Counted from the stretch's first letter, positions 1 to 8,769 are shown. The stretch: DNA of 48,231 nucleotides from an uncultured Cocleimonas sp. (GCA_937929875.1 CALFUP010000153.1:1-48231), one strand, 5' to 3'. A program made the numbers and translations. Notes: generated by a model not told the origin, from the sequence alone.

Positions 1-1
1 G

Positions 2-685
2 GTTAAATTTGTTAAAAGCCTCGGAAAATCTGCTATCACCGTTTTAGGCAATCACGACATTAGTTTAATAGCGATGCACTACGGCTCTATACCCGAAAGC
101 CCCACTTTAAAAAAATTCTTACAATCAAAACACCGCGAAGAACTGATTGATTGGCTTAGAAATCAACCCGTTTTTCATGTTGATGATACCTTAGGTCTTT
201 GTATGGCACATGCGGGAATTTCTCCTCAATGGACGCTTGATGAAGCAACTTCTTTTGCCAAAGAAATAGAAATTCCTTTACGTGGTGATAATGCAGGACA
301 ATGGCTGGCTAAAGTTTATGGTAACAAACCAAACTTATGGAATGATGATCTAACTTCCTACGATCGACACCGTTATATTTTAAATGCTTTTATGCGAATG
401 CGATACTGCAATGTAAAAGACGGATCTTTGGACTTTAAACTCAATGGCGTTCCAAAAATTAAAAAGCCTGGGTCAACCAAGCAAATTCCCTGGTTTTTAT
501 TAAAAGAGCGTAAGCCTATCCCGCTTCGTATCATTTTTGGACATTGGTCTAGCTTAGGTTACTACCACGATGATAACGTCACAGCACTAGATACTGGTTG
601 TGTTTGGGGCAGGCAACTCACAGCAGTTAGAATCGATGACGATGCGATGCCTTTAGTGAGTCAAACTTGCGTTAATTTATCATAA
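2..685 (+). CDS. apaH: Bis(5'-nucleosyl)-tetraphosphatase, symmetrical (ApaH), 5'-truncated by window edge
   Basis: Hydrolyses diadenosine tetraphosphate symmetrically to two ADP, controlling alarmone-like Ap4A and Np4-capped RNA in the cytoplasm. The reading frame is open from base 2, and the metallophosphoesterase motif GNHD is visible at codons 16-19, upstream of the first ATG at 74, so the true start lies outside the window. Further ligand histidines are visible in CMAHAG and IFGHWSS. About 227 codons are present against a usual 270-280, so roughly 50 N-terminal residues are missing. It is followed after 15 bp by a same-strand gene. Identification is from family motifs; confidence is high. 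Confidence 0.95.
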   Translation, partial: VKFVKSLGKSAITVLGNHDISLIAMHYGSIPESPTLKKFLQSKHREELIDWLRNQPVFHVDDTLGLCMAHAGISPQWTLDEATSFAKEIEIPLRGDNAGQWLAKVYGNKPNLWNDDLTSYDRHRYILNAFMRMRYCNVKDGSLDFKLNGVPKIKKPGSTKQIPWFLLKERKPIPLRIIFGHWSSLGYYHDDNVTALDTGCVWGRQLTAVRIDDDAMPLVSQTCVNLS

Positions 686-700
686 TCAAAGAATAATAAT

Positions 701-1192
701 ATGAATGAAGATCAGCACTATGAATCCATCAATGCACCTGCAGGTAGCGTCAAAGTAAACATAGCAGGTGAAGACTACTTGGTGCGTGTGATGAAACCAG
801 CAAATAGTGCATCTTTAAATGAATTACAGATCTCTTTAAGCAGAAATAGGGACATGCTAAAAGAAAGCTATTTAGCTATGCATGAAGCCTGTCGCGATGA
901 ATTTTTTAAACGTGTTGAAAAAAAACATATCGATCATTTTTCACCTACTCAGAATGCTCTAGTTGCCAGAGCAAATATCGATTTGCTGATTCCACTTATT
1001 AATGTAAAAGGAGGGATTGCCTCCTATAAAGGTAAACTAGAAGGTTTACCTATCGAAAAACATATCTCTAAATTACGTAGTAAAGCTGTGGCTAATATAC
1101 AAGAGGAAGGCACCAAAACTAGGGTAGGCAGCTTTTTAATCATTATGGCTGTTATCGTATTAACGACTCTAATTTTATTACTCTTTTTCTAA
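701..1192 (+). CDS. Uncharacterised tail-anchored membrane protein
   Basis: I do not recognise this 163-residue protein. The first 140 or so residues are soluble, charged and predicted mostly helical, with no signal peptide. The last 21 residues (143-163) form one strongly hydrophobic segment ending in FF with nothing behind it, the layout of a C-terminal tail anchor with the bulk of the protein in the cytoplasm. It lies 15 bp after apaH and 17 bp before the threonine aldolase gene on the same strand, so co-transcription is likely. Function is unknown. The gene looks real because it has an ATG start, full length without interruption and compact spacing to both neighbours. Confidence 0.75.
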   Translation: MNEDQHYESINAPAGSVKVNIAGEDYLVRVMKPANSASLNELQISLSRNRDMLKESYLAMHEACRDEFFKRVEKKHIDHFSPTQNALVARANIDLLIPLINVKGGIASYKGKLEGLPIEKHISKLRSKAVANIQEEGTKTRVGSFLIIMAVIVLTTLILLLFF

Positions 1193-1209
1193 TTTTGGTA
1201 ATTTAGTGT

Positions 1210-2271
1210 ATGTCTTCATTAGAGTTTCAAGAAATCCCCGAAAAAAATAGCTTTGCCTCAGATAACACTTCTTGCGCCTGTCCAGAAGTAATGAATGCAC
1301 TTATTGCCGCAAATGATGGAATAGCAAAATCTTACGGCGAAGATGATTACTCTGAAAAGCTACAACAAAAGCTCAATGAAATATTTGAAACAGAAGTAGT
1401 TGTTTTTCCTGTAGTCAGCGGAACCGCCGCAAATGCTCTGGCCTTATCAGCACTGACTCCTTCATACGGAAAAATATTTTGCCATGAAATGTCGCATATC
1501 AATACCGATGAATGTGGTGCTCCAGAGTTTTTTACAGGTGGAGCAAAACTTGTTCCCATTGCTAGTGACAATGGAAAGATCACAGCCAACACCCTAGAAA
1601 AAATGATTCGTGGTGTTGGCAATGTCCATTCAGCGCAACCAGCAACTGTGAGCATTACGCAATCATGCGAAGTTGGGTCTTTATATCAACTTGATGAAAT
1701 TTCAGACATTGCTAAAACCGCACATGAGTATGGCTTAAACGTACACATGGATGGTGCGCGTTTTGCCAACGGCCTAGTTTCTTTAGGAGCTACACCTGCG
1801 GAAATGACATGGAAATCAGGAGTTGATGTATTGTCTTTTGGTGGCACTAAAAACGGTTGTCTGGCGGCAGAAGCTGTTGTTTTCTTTAAGCCTGAGCTGG
1901 TGAAATCCTTCCCTTTTCTACATAAACGATCGGGGCAACTATTATCCAAAATGCGTTTTATATCCGCACAACTGCATGCCTACTTGAGTGATGACGTTTG
2001 GCTACGAAATGCTCGTCATGCGAATGCGATGGCGGCCCGATTGAGCAAAGGAATCACTTTTATATCGGGTGTGGAATTGGCTTATCCTGTGGAATCAAAT
2101 GAATTATTTGTTCACATGCCTAGAAAAACAATTAGCAAATTAAATGCAGCTGGTTTTGTCGTTACCGAAGGTGAGCTTGATGAAACTGCACCACCACGTT
2201 TTGTTACCGCATGGAATACAACAAAAACTGAAGTTGATGATTTATTAACGGCTATTCAAGCTGCTGTTTGA
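1210..2271 (+). CDS. ltaE: Low-specificity L-threonine aldolase (beta-eliminating lyase family)
   Basis: A PLP-dependent fold-type I enzyme that cleaves L-threonine or allo-threonine to glycine and acetaldehyde. Seen in the sequence are HMDGAR (residues 179-184), whose Asp contacts the PLP ring nitrogen, and SFGGTKNG (209-216), with Lys214 as the expected Schiff-base lysine. The active-site region CHEMSHINTDECGAP (91-105) is typical of the family. Length 353 is normal. The stop is followed 20 bp later by a copy of the dispersed G-tract repeat. The next gene, a DoeA-like hydrolase, is on the same strand 121 bp downstream, so aldolase function may or may not be linked to the catabolic block. 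The family call is secure; exact substrate stereospecificity cannot be told. Confidence 0.9.
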   Translation: MSSLEFQEIPEKNSFASDNTSCACPEVMNALIAANDGIAKSYGEDDYSEKLQQKLNEIFETEVVVFPVVSGTAANALALSALTPSYGKIFCHEMSHINTDECGAPEFFTGGAKLVPIASDNGKITANTLEKMIRGVGNVHSAQPATVSITQSCEVGSLYQLDEISDIAKTAHEYGLNVHMDGARFANGLVSLGATPAEMTWKSGVDVLSFGGTKNGCLAAEAVVFFKPELVKSFPFLHKRSGQLLSKMRFISAQLHAYLSDDVWLRNARHANAMAARLSKGITFISGVELAYPVESNELFVHMPRKTISKLNAAGFVVTEGELDETAPPRFVTAWNTTKTEVDDLLTAIQAAV

Positions 2272-2287
2272 TCTATTTAACAATGAA

Positions 2288-2308
2288 AATGACACCCCCC
2301 CACTTTTT
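2288..2308 (-). repeat. G-tract dispersed repeat, copy 1 (GTGGGG subtype)
   Basis: Top strand reads aatgacaccccccc then actttt; on the minus strand this is AAAAGTGGGGGGGTGTCATT. It lies 17 bp after the ltaE stop. No long-form distal end was found next to it. Confidence 0.85.
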
Positions 2309-2312
2309 AACG

Positions 2313-2341
2313 AACTTACCGTTGTTTTTAACAAATAAGTT
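2313..2341. other. Imperfect AT-rich inverted repeat beside repeat copy 1
   Basis: AACTTA and TTGTT on the left pair with AACAA and TAAGTT on the right, around a TTT loop with small bulges. It could act as a weak terminator for ltaE, but no clear T-run follows, so this remains a structural observation. Confidence 0.35.
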
Positions 2342-2392
2342 TTAAAAATGGTCTAACCTTCCTATATCACATCATTTTTGTAGGATTATCTG

Positions 2393-3574
2393 ATGAAAGA
2401 AGGTCGCCGTCGTTTTAGCCAAAATGAATACATACACCGCCAAGCGATGACTCGCGATTCGATGCGAAGAAATAGCATTGATCTATTAATAGTTTATGAT
2501 CCTGCCAACATGAATTGGCTTACAGGTTATGATGGTTGGTCATTCTATGTTCATCAATGTCTAGTCATTGGTACTGCAGGTGAATTATTCTGGTTTGGTC
2601 GTGGTATTGATGCCAATGGAGCAAAACTCACAACGGATCTGAGCGATCAGGATATTATTTCTTATCCCGATCATTATGTTCAATCGCCTGACATTCATCC
2701 GATGGAATATTTATCGGGCATTTTAAAAGAACGTCATTTACACAATAAAAAAGTGGGGCTTGAAAAAGACAATTATTACTTTTCAGCACGTGCAGCAGAA
2801 TCTTTATACGCCAGCCTCCCTGATGCTTCATTTTGTGATAACACCGCATTAGTTAATTGGTTACGTGCGGTTAAATCAGATCAAGAAATCGAATACCTCT
2901 CGACTGCTGGCAAAATTATCACCAATGTCTATGAGCACATCATGCAAGTTGTTACGCCAGAAATGCGTAAGAACGAACTCGCTGCTGAAATATCTCATTC
3001 GGCCATCTCTGGTATTGATGGAGCGTATGGTGATTATACTTCCATCGTTCCATTATTAGGTCTTCGGGAAGAAGCCGCGGCCAGCCACATGACCTGGGAC
3101 TCAGAAATAATTGGTAACGACTCAGGAATGTTTCTAGAGCTTGCTGCGGCACATGCCCGTTATCATTGCCCTTGTTCTCGGACATTATATTTAGGAAAAC
3201 CTACTCAGCCCTATTTGGAAGCGGAAAAAGTCATCAACGAATGTATCGAAGTGACTTTGGACATGTTTAAACCGGGAAATACTTGTGGTGAAGTAGCGAC
3301 TAAATTCTTTGGCACTTTAAAAAAGTTTGGTTACGAAAAAGATAATCGCAGTGGTTATTCAATTGGCCTTTCTTATCCGCCGGATTGGGGCGAGCGCACA
3401 ATGTCTATTCGAACGAACGACACCAGCGTTTTACAAGAAAATATGGTATTCCATTTCATGCCTGCATTATGGTTTGATGATTGGGGATTTGAAACCACTG
3501 AAAGCATTGTGGTGACTGAACAAGGCGGACAATGTTTATCCAATGTGCCTCGACGATTATTGGTGAAAAACTAA
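2393..3574 (+). CDS. doeA: M24-family (creatinase-fold) hydrolase, ectoine hydrolase DoeA-like
   Basis: DoeA opens the ectoine ring to N-acetyl-diaminobutyrate in the cytoplasm. The protein has the creatinase N-domain, with PANMNWLTGYDGWSFYVHQ at 37-55, followed by a pita-bread C-domain. The C-terminal half contains GYSIGLSYPPDWGERT, FHFMPALWFDDWG and a closing NVPRRLL, all of which I associate with DoeA/EutD-type proteins. Metal ligands of true M24 peptidases are replaced (FLELAAAHARYHCPCSRT near 245-265; M where a glutamate is usual near 356), as in creatinase and ectoine hydrolase. AGGATT sits 8 bp before the ATG at 2393. No doeB deacetylase or ectoine transporter is visible here, so the substrate may be another amide or cyclic amidine. 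Family is secure; the specific substrate is inferred. Confidence 0.7.
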   Translation: MKEGRRRFSQNEYIHRQAMTRDSMRRNSIDLLIVYDPANMNWLTGYDGWSFYVHQCLVIGTAGELFWFGRGIDANGAKLTTDLSDQDIISYPDHYVQSPDIHPMEYLSGILKERHLHNKKVGLEKDNYYFSARAAESLYASLPDASFCDNTALVNWLRAVKSDQEIEYLSTAGKIITNVYEHIMQVVTPEMRKNELAAEISHSAISGIDGAYGDYTSIVPLLGLREEAAASHMTWDSEIIGNDSGMFLELAAAHARYHCPCSRTLYLGKPTQPYLEAEKVINECIEVTLDMFKPGNTCGEVATKFFGTLKKFGYEKDNRSGYSIGLSYPPDWGERTMSIRTNDTSVLQENMVFHFMPALWFDDWGFETTESIVVTEQGGQCLSNVPRRLLVKN

Positions 3575-3628
3575 ACACAAATTAGCTGTGCTGAACCTAT
3601 TGAAGGCTAGTCTTATGGGATGTTCTAA

Positions 3629-3650
3629 AAGGACACCCCCCCACTTTTTT
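3629..3650 (-). repeat. G-tract dispersed repeat, copy 2 (GTGGGG subtype)
   Basis: Top strand ggacaccccccc acttttt, 55 bp after the doeA-like stop and in the same orientation as copy 1, so the two flank the doeA-like gene as direct repeats. It sits in the 270-bp gap before the aminotransferase gene, which otherwise holds only AT-rich sequence without an obvious gene. Confidence 0.85.
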
Positions 3651-3844
3651 AGTGAGTTTATCGTTTAATAGTTTAAAACGAGTAACTAAATTATTTATTC
3701 TTTCTTAGACATGAGAGTATTTTGCTGTTGGTTCTAATCACAAAAATAGAAAATGCTTATGCTGTTTTAGACGATAAGTCATTCGGCCTTTCGCTATGCT
3801 CGTTTAAAAAGCTCACTCAATCTTACCAAATGGTGTTTTAGATT

Positions 3845-5200
3845 ATGACTATTAATAACGCGAAGGTTATGCAGCGTACTAACAACCCAAACTTGGCAAC
3901 CATTGCCTCTGGTGATGGTGTTTTTTTAATAGATAAACAAGGTAATCGTTATTTAGATGCTTGTGGGGGTGCCGCTGTTTCTTGCTTGGGGCATTCAAAT
4001 GAACGAGTTAAACAAGCAATTATCGATCAAGTAACTGAAATACCTTATGCCCATACTAGCTTTTTCACCAACACGTCTCAGGAGCAATTGGCTGAGCATC
4101 TACTAAATAATTCTTATGGGAACTTCTCACAAGTCTATTTTGTTACAGGCGGATCGGAAGCCGTTGAAACCTCTCTAAAATTAGCTAGACAGTATTTTTT
4201 CGAGCAAGGAAAAACAGAGAAAAGTCTCTTTATCGCAAGAAAGCAAAGCTATCACGGTAACACTCTAGGCGCCCTTTCAATTGGCGGCAATCTTTGGCGT
4301 CGAAAACCCTTTGATTCTATTTTAGTTAAAGGCAATCATATTTCGGCGTGCAATGAGTATCGAGATAAACTCGAAAATGAAACCGAGTTTGAATATGGCC
4401 AAAGAATTGCTAATGAACTTGAAGAAAAAATCATTGAACTAGGCGAAAACAATGTTGCCGCTTTTGTAGCCGAACCAGTGGTTGGAGCGACTGCAGGTTG
4501 TTTGACTCCGCCTACGGGTTATTTCAAACGAATACGGGAGATTTGTGATCAATACGATGTATTACTCATTCTTGATGAAATCATGTGCGGCATGGGTAGA
4601 ACAGGGACTTTACACGCGTGTGAGCAAGAAGGTATTCAAGGTGATTTACAAACTTTAGCCAAAGGGATTTCAGCGGGCTATCAACCACTTGGCGCTGTAT
4701 TGATTAGCGAAAAAATAGTTAATACCATTGATGAGGGCAGTGGGTTTTTCCAACATGGGCATACATATATTGGTCATCCGACTTCTTGTGCGGCGGGTTT
4801 AGCAACACAATTAGAGGTTCAAGAACGTGACTTGTTGAGCAATGTAAAAACTCAAGGCACGAATCTCACTAAAGCGTTACACGATTCCTTCAATTCAGAT
4901 GCATTACTTGCAGATCATGTCGGTGATATTCGTGGGCGTGGGTTGTTTATTGGTATCGAATTAATCGCGAATAAAAGTAGTAAACAAGCCTTCGATCCAA
5001 GCTTAAAACTCCATGCAAAAATAAAGCAAAAAGCGATGTTGAATCGTTTGATGTGTTATCCAATGGGAGGAACGATTGATGGTGTTAACGGCGATCATAT
5101 CTTACTAGCACCGCCTTTTATTATTGATGAAGAGAACGTGTCTCAAATTGTAGATCGTTTAAGTAATAGCATTAGATCATCAATTCAAGAAGTCTTATGA
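3845..5200 (+). CDS. Class III (omega/beta) PLP aminotransferase
   Basis: Transfers an amino group, usually a distal or beta amine, to a keto acid in the cytoplasm. Visible family hallmarks are TGGSEAVETSLKLAR (101-115), SYHGNT (135-140), LDEIMCGMGRTG (243-254) with Asp244 for the pyridine nitrogen, and LAKGISAGYQPLGA (271-284) with Lys273 as the PLP lysine. Length 451 is normal. It is followed after 12 bp by the BKACE gene and then acetoacetyl-CoA synthetase, so a role in producing a beta-keto acid for BKACE is a reasonable inference. An alternative is a diaminobutyrate-type transaminase of ectoine breakdown (DoeD-like), given the upstream DoeA-like gene. Substrate cannot be read from sequence alone. 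Confidence 0.85.
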   Translation: MTINNAKVMQRTNNPNLATIASGDGVFLIDKQGNRYLDACGGAAVSCLGHSNERVKQAIIDQVTEIPYAHTSFFTNTSQEQLAEHLLNNSYGNFSQVYFVTGGSEAVETSLKLARQYFFEQGKTEKSLFIARKQSYHGNTLGALSIGGNLWRRKPFDSILVKGNHISACNEYRDKLENETEFEYGQRIANELEEKIIELGENNVAAFVAEPVVGATAGCLTPPTGYFKRIREICDQYDVLLILDEIMCGMGRTGTLHACEQEGIQGDLQTLAKGISAGYQPLGAVLISEKIVNTIDEGSGFFQHGHTYIGHPTSCAAGLATQLEVQERDLLSNVKTQGTNLTKALHDSFNSDALLADHVGDIRGRGLFIGIELIANKSSKQAFDPSLKLHAKIKQKAMLNRLMCYPMGGTIDGVNGDHILLAPPFIIDEENVSQIVDRLSNSIRSSIQEVL

Positions 5201-5212
5201 GCGATATACATT

Positions 5213-6037
5213 ATGAACGATAAGGAAAATATAATCATAGCCGTGGCACCCAATGGTGCCCGCAAAATGAAAAAAGACCACCCAGAAATTCCATTAAATG
5301 CGATAGAATCTGCTCAAACAGCTCAGGCTTGTTTAGCGGCTGGCGCCAGTATGATTCATTTGCATGTGCGTAATCCCGAAGATAACTCTCACAGTCTCTC
5401 AGTAGCGCTTTACCAGCAAGCTATTGATGCAATTCACGCAAGCTGTAATGAAAGGATGTTTATTCAGGTGACATCTGAAGCAGTAGGTATTTATTCTGCC
5501 GAAGAGCAATTCGAGATGATTCATGCGCTCAAACCAAAAGCGGTTTCCATTGGTTTAAGGGAAATAAAAAGTTTAAAAAACAATACTATTCATGAACATT
5601 TCGTGAAAATGAAAGATGAAGATATACACCCTCAAATCATTCTTTATAATCAAGATGACCTTGATGAATACCACGCGTGGCTAGATAGCAAGGTGCTACC
5701 CGGCAATGCTTACCCTATCTTATTAGTGATAGGCAGACCTAACACGGAAGGTAGTTTTGAAAATAGTTATTTAATTAAAGAGAATATTGAAAAAATTAAA
5801 GCATCGAGTTGGATGATCTGTGCATTTGGTGAAAACGAATTTCCTGCTGCTAAGTTAGCCGCAAATTTAGGCGGACATATAAGAATTGGCTTTGAAAATA
5901 ACAGTGTCCTGGATGATGGTTCTGATGCTAAAGACAATGCAGCATTGATCAATCAAATCGCTGAATATTTGAAAAGTGAAAATTTAAAAAGCGCAGACTA
6001 CACTCAGACAACTAAATTGATGACTCCAGACTGGTAA
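5213..6037 (+). CDS. Beta-keto acid cleavage enzyme (BKACE, DUF849 / 3-keto-5-aminohexanoate cleavage family)
   Basis: BKACE enzymes condense a beta-keto acid with acetyl-CoA and split it into acetoacetate and a new acyl-CoA, using zinc. The sequence shows the TIM-barrel family features: IAVAPNGAR near the start, the zinc pair in MIHLHVRNP (His49, His51), and HIRIGFENN (222-230) with a conserved glutamate near the barrel end. Length 274 is typical. It lies 12 bp after an aminotransferase gene and 20 bp before acetoacetyl-CoA synthetase, which would consume the acetoacetate it makes. Which beta-keto acid it cleaves (3-keto-5-aminohexanoate, dehydrocarnitine, 3-oxoadipate or other) is not determined. 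Confidence 0.88.
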   Translation: MNDKENIIIAVAPNGARKMKKDHPEIPLNAIESAQTAQACLAAGASMIHLHVRNPEDNSHSLSVALYQQAIDAIHASCNERMFIQVTSEAVGIYSAEEQFEMIHALKPKAVSIGLREIKSLKNNTIHEHFVKMKDEDIHPQIILYNQDDLDEYHAWLDSKVLPGNAYPILLVIGRPNTEGSFENSYLIKENIEKIKASSWMICAFGENEFPAAKLAANLGGHIRIGFENNSVLDDGSDAKDNAALINQIAEYLKSENLKSADYTQTTKLMTPDW

Positions 6038-6057
6038 AATAGGATTAACCTAAAAAT

Positions 6058-8016
6058 ATGGAAAGTAATAAGGCTCTATGGACTCCCACAACAACTCAAA
6101 TTGAAAATGCGAATAGCACGCAGTTTATTAAAATCCTAAACGATAAATTTGATTCAAAACTAACTAAATTTCAAGAGCTGCATCGTTGGTCCGTCGAAAA
6201 TCCAGAATCTTTTTGGGACGAGCTTTGGTACTTCACTGGTGTCATTGGTGATAAAGGTAAGCACATTCTTGAGAATGAGCATTTAATGCCGGGGGCAACG
6301 TGGTTTTCTGACTCGAAAATTAATTTTTCTGAAAACTTATTAAATGACAAAAATAGAAAGTTAGATGCTGATGCCATCGTCTATTGGGGCGAAGATCAAC
6401 AAAAGCGCACGCTGAGTTTTGCAGAATTAAAGCAACAAGTCGCAAGCTTAAGTCAGTATTTACGAGATAAAGACATTCAAGCGGGTGATGTCGTCGCCGG
6501 CTTTATGCCAAACATGCCCGAAGCAGTGATTGGTATGTTAGCGGCTAGTAGCATTGGTGCCGTGTGGACCTCATGCTCGCCAGATTTTGGCGTGCAGGGC
6601 GTACTGGATCGATTTGGACAAGTGAAACCTAAACTACTTATTACTGCAAATGCTTATTATTACAACGGCAAGACACATGATTGTTTAGAGAAAATCAAAA
6701 CCATCGACGCTGCCATCGATTCAATTGAAAACATAGTCGTTGTCCCTTACGCGAATGAAAGTACGCTAGATAACTCAACCGCTTATCCGCAAATCCTTAA
6801 AGATTTCGCGGAGGCAGAGATTGAATATACCCGCATGCCGTTTAATGCGCCGCAATACATTATGTATTCTTCAGGTACTACAGGCGTACCTAAGTGTATA
6901 GTTCATGGCATCGGCGGTTCGCTACTTCAGCATCTAAAAGAACATATTTTGCATGTCGATGTGAAACCTGAAGATAGAGTATTCTACTTTACAACTTGTG
7001 GTTGGATGATGTGGAACTGGCTAGTCAGCTGTTTGCAAACGGGCGCAACTTTAATGCTTTATGATGGTTCGCCATTTTACCCAAACCCCACCATACTATT
7101 TGATTATGCCGAGCAAGAAAATATTAGTGTGTTCGGAACTTCGGCTAAATACATAGATGGTTTACGAAAAGAGTCTTTAGACTTTACTAAAACGCATCCA
7201 TTAAATAATTTGAAAAGCATTCTCTCGACTGGTTCAGTGCTAGTCCCTGAAAGCTTCGATTATGTTTATCAAAACATTAAAAAAGATGTGTGCTTATCTT
7301 CTATTTCAGGTGGCACAGATATCATGTCATGTTTTGCTTTAGGCTCACCGACCTTGCCAGTTGTTAGAGGTGAATTACAAACCAAAGGCTTGGGCATGTC
7401 GGTCGAAGTTTGGGATGACTCGACAAAAAGCGAAGCTGCTATTAATACCAAAGGTGAGCTGGTTTGTGTCAAACCATTTCCCTCAATGCCCATCTATTTT
7501 TGGAATGACGCAGAAGATAAAAAATACCGTGATGCCTATTTTGCTAAGTATGACAATATTTGGTGCCATGGTGATTACGTCAGCGAAACTGAAACGGGCG
7601 GCCTTATTTTTTACGGCCGATCTGATACGATATTAAATCCAGGTGGGGTTAGGATCGGTACTGCTGAAATCTATCGACAAGTAGAAAAGCTCGATGAAGT
7701 TAAAGAATCAATCGTAGTCGGTCAAGAATGGGACAACGACGTTAGAGTAGTGTTATTTGTGAAGCTAAGCGATGGCTTAACCTTAGACGATGATCTAATC
7801 AAAAAGATAAAACTTCAGATTAGAAGTAATACCACGCCTCGTCATGTTCCTGCCAAAGTATTACAAGTGAATGATATTCCACGAACCAAGAGTGGCAAAA
7901 TTGTCGAAATAGCGGTTAGGTGCTGTATTCATGGCGAAGCTATTAAAAATAGCGAATCACTAGCAAACCCAGAAGCTTTAGACGAATATAAAGGAAGGGT
8001 CGAGCTTACAAGTTAA
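6058..8016 (+). CDS. Acetoacetyl-CoA synthetase (acetoacetate-CoA ligase)
   Basis: Activates acetoacetate with ATP and CoA to acetoacetyl-CoA, which thiolase can split to two acetyl-CoA. An ANL-superfamily enzyme of 652 residues: the N-terminal extension LWTPTTTQIENANSTQF is typical of acetoacetyl-CoA synthetases, the A3 phosphate loop is YSSGTTGVPK (270-279), TTCGWMMWNW follows, and the C-terminal catalytic lysine is in RTKSGKIVE (Lys614). The gene is last in the tight aminotransferase-BKACE-synthetase unit, 20 bp after BKACE. It ends 81 bp before coaE. Function is well supported; the common symbol aacS/acsA is ambiguous so none is given. Confidence 0.93.
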   Translation: MESNKALWTPTTTQIENANSTQFIKILNDKFDSKLTKFQELHRWSVENPESFWDELWYFTGVIGDKGKHILENEHLMPGATWFSDSKINFSENLLNDKNRKLDADAIVYWGEDQQKRTLSFAELKQQVASLSQYLRDKDIQAGDVVAGFMPNMPEAVIGMLAASSIGAVWTSCSPDFGVQGVLDRFGQVKPKLLITANAYYYNGKTHDCLEKIKTIDAAIDSIENIVVVPYANESTLDNSTAYPQILKDFAEAEIEYTRMPFNAPQYIMYSSGTTGVPKCIVHGIGGSLLQHLKEHILHVDVKPEDRVFYFTTCGWMMWNWLVSCLQTGATLMLYDGSPFYPNPTILFDYAEQENISVFGTSAKYIDGLRKESLDFTKTHPLNNLKSILSTGSVLVPESFDYVYQNIKKDVCLSSISGGTDIMSCFALGSPTLPVVRGELQTKGLGMSVEVWDDSTKSEAAINTKGELVCVKPFPSMPIYFWNDAEDKKYRDAYFAKYDNIWCHGDYVSETETGGLIFYGRSDTILNPGGVRIGTAEIYRQVEKLDEVKESIVVGQEWDNDVRVVLFVKLSDGLTLDDDLIKKIKLQIRSNTTPRHVPAKVLQVNDIPRTKSGKIVEIAVRCCIHGEAIKNSESLANPEALDEYKGRVELTS

Positions 8017-8097
8017 AGTGAATCAATGAAAATATTGATCATCTCAATTATTAGTTTGAACAGTCATTAATTTTAGATAACACAAGGTTACTTTATT

Positions 8098-8724
8098 TTG
8101 CTAAAAGTCGGTTTAACAGGCGGTATTGGTTGCGGTAAAAGTACGGCAGTCGATGCTTTTCGTGATTTAGGTGCGATGATAATTGACGCGGACCAAGTCG
8201 CTCGTGAAATCGTTGAGCCGGGCACAAAAGCGTTGAGCCAAATAGCTGAACACTTTGGCGCTGATATTCTTTTAGAGAATGGTGCTCTTAATAGACAAAA
8301 GCTTGGAAGCCTCATTTTTGCACCGACTAAAGAAGCCGAACAAGCCTTAGCATATTTAGAAAAAATCACTCATCCCATTATTAGTGAAGAAATAAAATCA
8401 CGCATGGATTGGGCTACTAATACTCAAAGTGAAATCTACCCCTATCTGTTAGTTGATATTCCATTATTAGTCGAAAAAGAATACGAACCGTTATTTGATC
8501 GGATAGTAGTTGTCGATTGCTTGTTAGAGCAGCAAATCGATCGAGTAAAAAACCGTGATGGAATGAATGAAGAGTCTATTTTACAAATCATTGAACAACA
8601 AGCGACACGAGAACAAAGACAAGAAGTTTCCACAGATATTCTCGATAACAGCAAAGATGTAGACCATTTATTAGCGCAAGTAAAACAGATCCATCGGCAG
8701 TTTGTGAGTTTATCCCAGCAATAG
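8098..8724 (+). CDS. coaE: Dephospho-CoA kinase
   Basis: Last step of CoA biosynthesis: phosphorylates the ribose 3'-hydroxyl of dephospho-CoA with ATP in the cytoplasm. The P-loop GGIGCGKST is at residues 8-16, the conserved DADQVAREIVEPG follows at about 31-43, and LVDIPLLVE is the substrate-lid region. 208 residues is the normal size. The start is TTG at 8098, chosen because the protein begins LKVGLTGGIG exactly as in the family and no in-frame ATG precedes the P-loop. It is followed by zapD, matching the gammaproteobacterial pilD-coaE-zapD order, but pilBCD are replaced upstream by the catabolic block. Confidence 0.95.
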   Translation: MLKVGLTGGIGCGKSTAVDAFRDLGAMIIDADQVAREIVEPGTKALSQIAEHFGADILLENGALNRQKLGSLIFAPTKEAEQALAYLEKITHPIISEEIKSRMDWATNTQSEIYPYLLVDIPLLVEKEYEPLFDRIVVVDCLLEQQIDRVKNRDGMNEESILQIIEQQATREQRQEVSTDILDNSKDVDHLLAQVKQIHRQFVSLSQQ

Positions 8725-8728
8725 CTCT

Positions 8729-8769
8729 GCTATACTAACTCTCCAACACGTTAATAAAGTTGGTATAGC
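8729..8769. other. Imperfect inverted repeat in coaE-zapD gap
   Basis: GCTATACTAACTCT (8729-8742) pairs with AAAGTTGGTATAGC (8756-8769), 12 of 14 Watson-Crick plus a G-U, around a 13-nt loop. No T-run follows, so it is not a standard terminator. It may be an operator or an RNA processing hairpin. Confidence 0.4.

Noticed and set aside
2291-2303. G-tract core as a G-quadruplex
   Set aside because: Each copy has only one G-run of 5-8, so four runs for an intramolecular quadruplex are lacking.
2655-2849. Minus-strand frame inside the doeA-like gene, one of many antisense frames
   Set aside because: Shadow of a clear coding gene; the same reasoning applies to antisense frames within ftsY, mrdA, pitA, pyrB and pyrC'.
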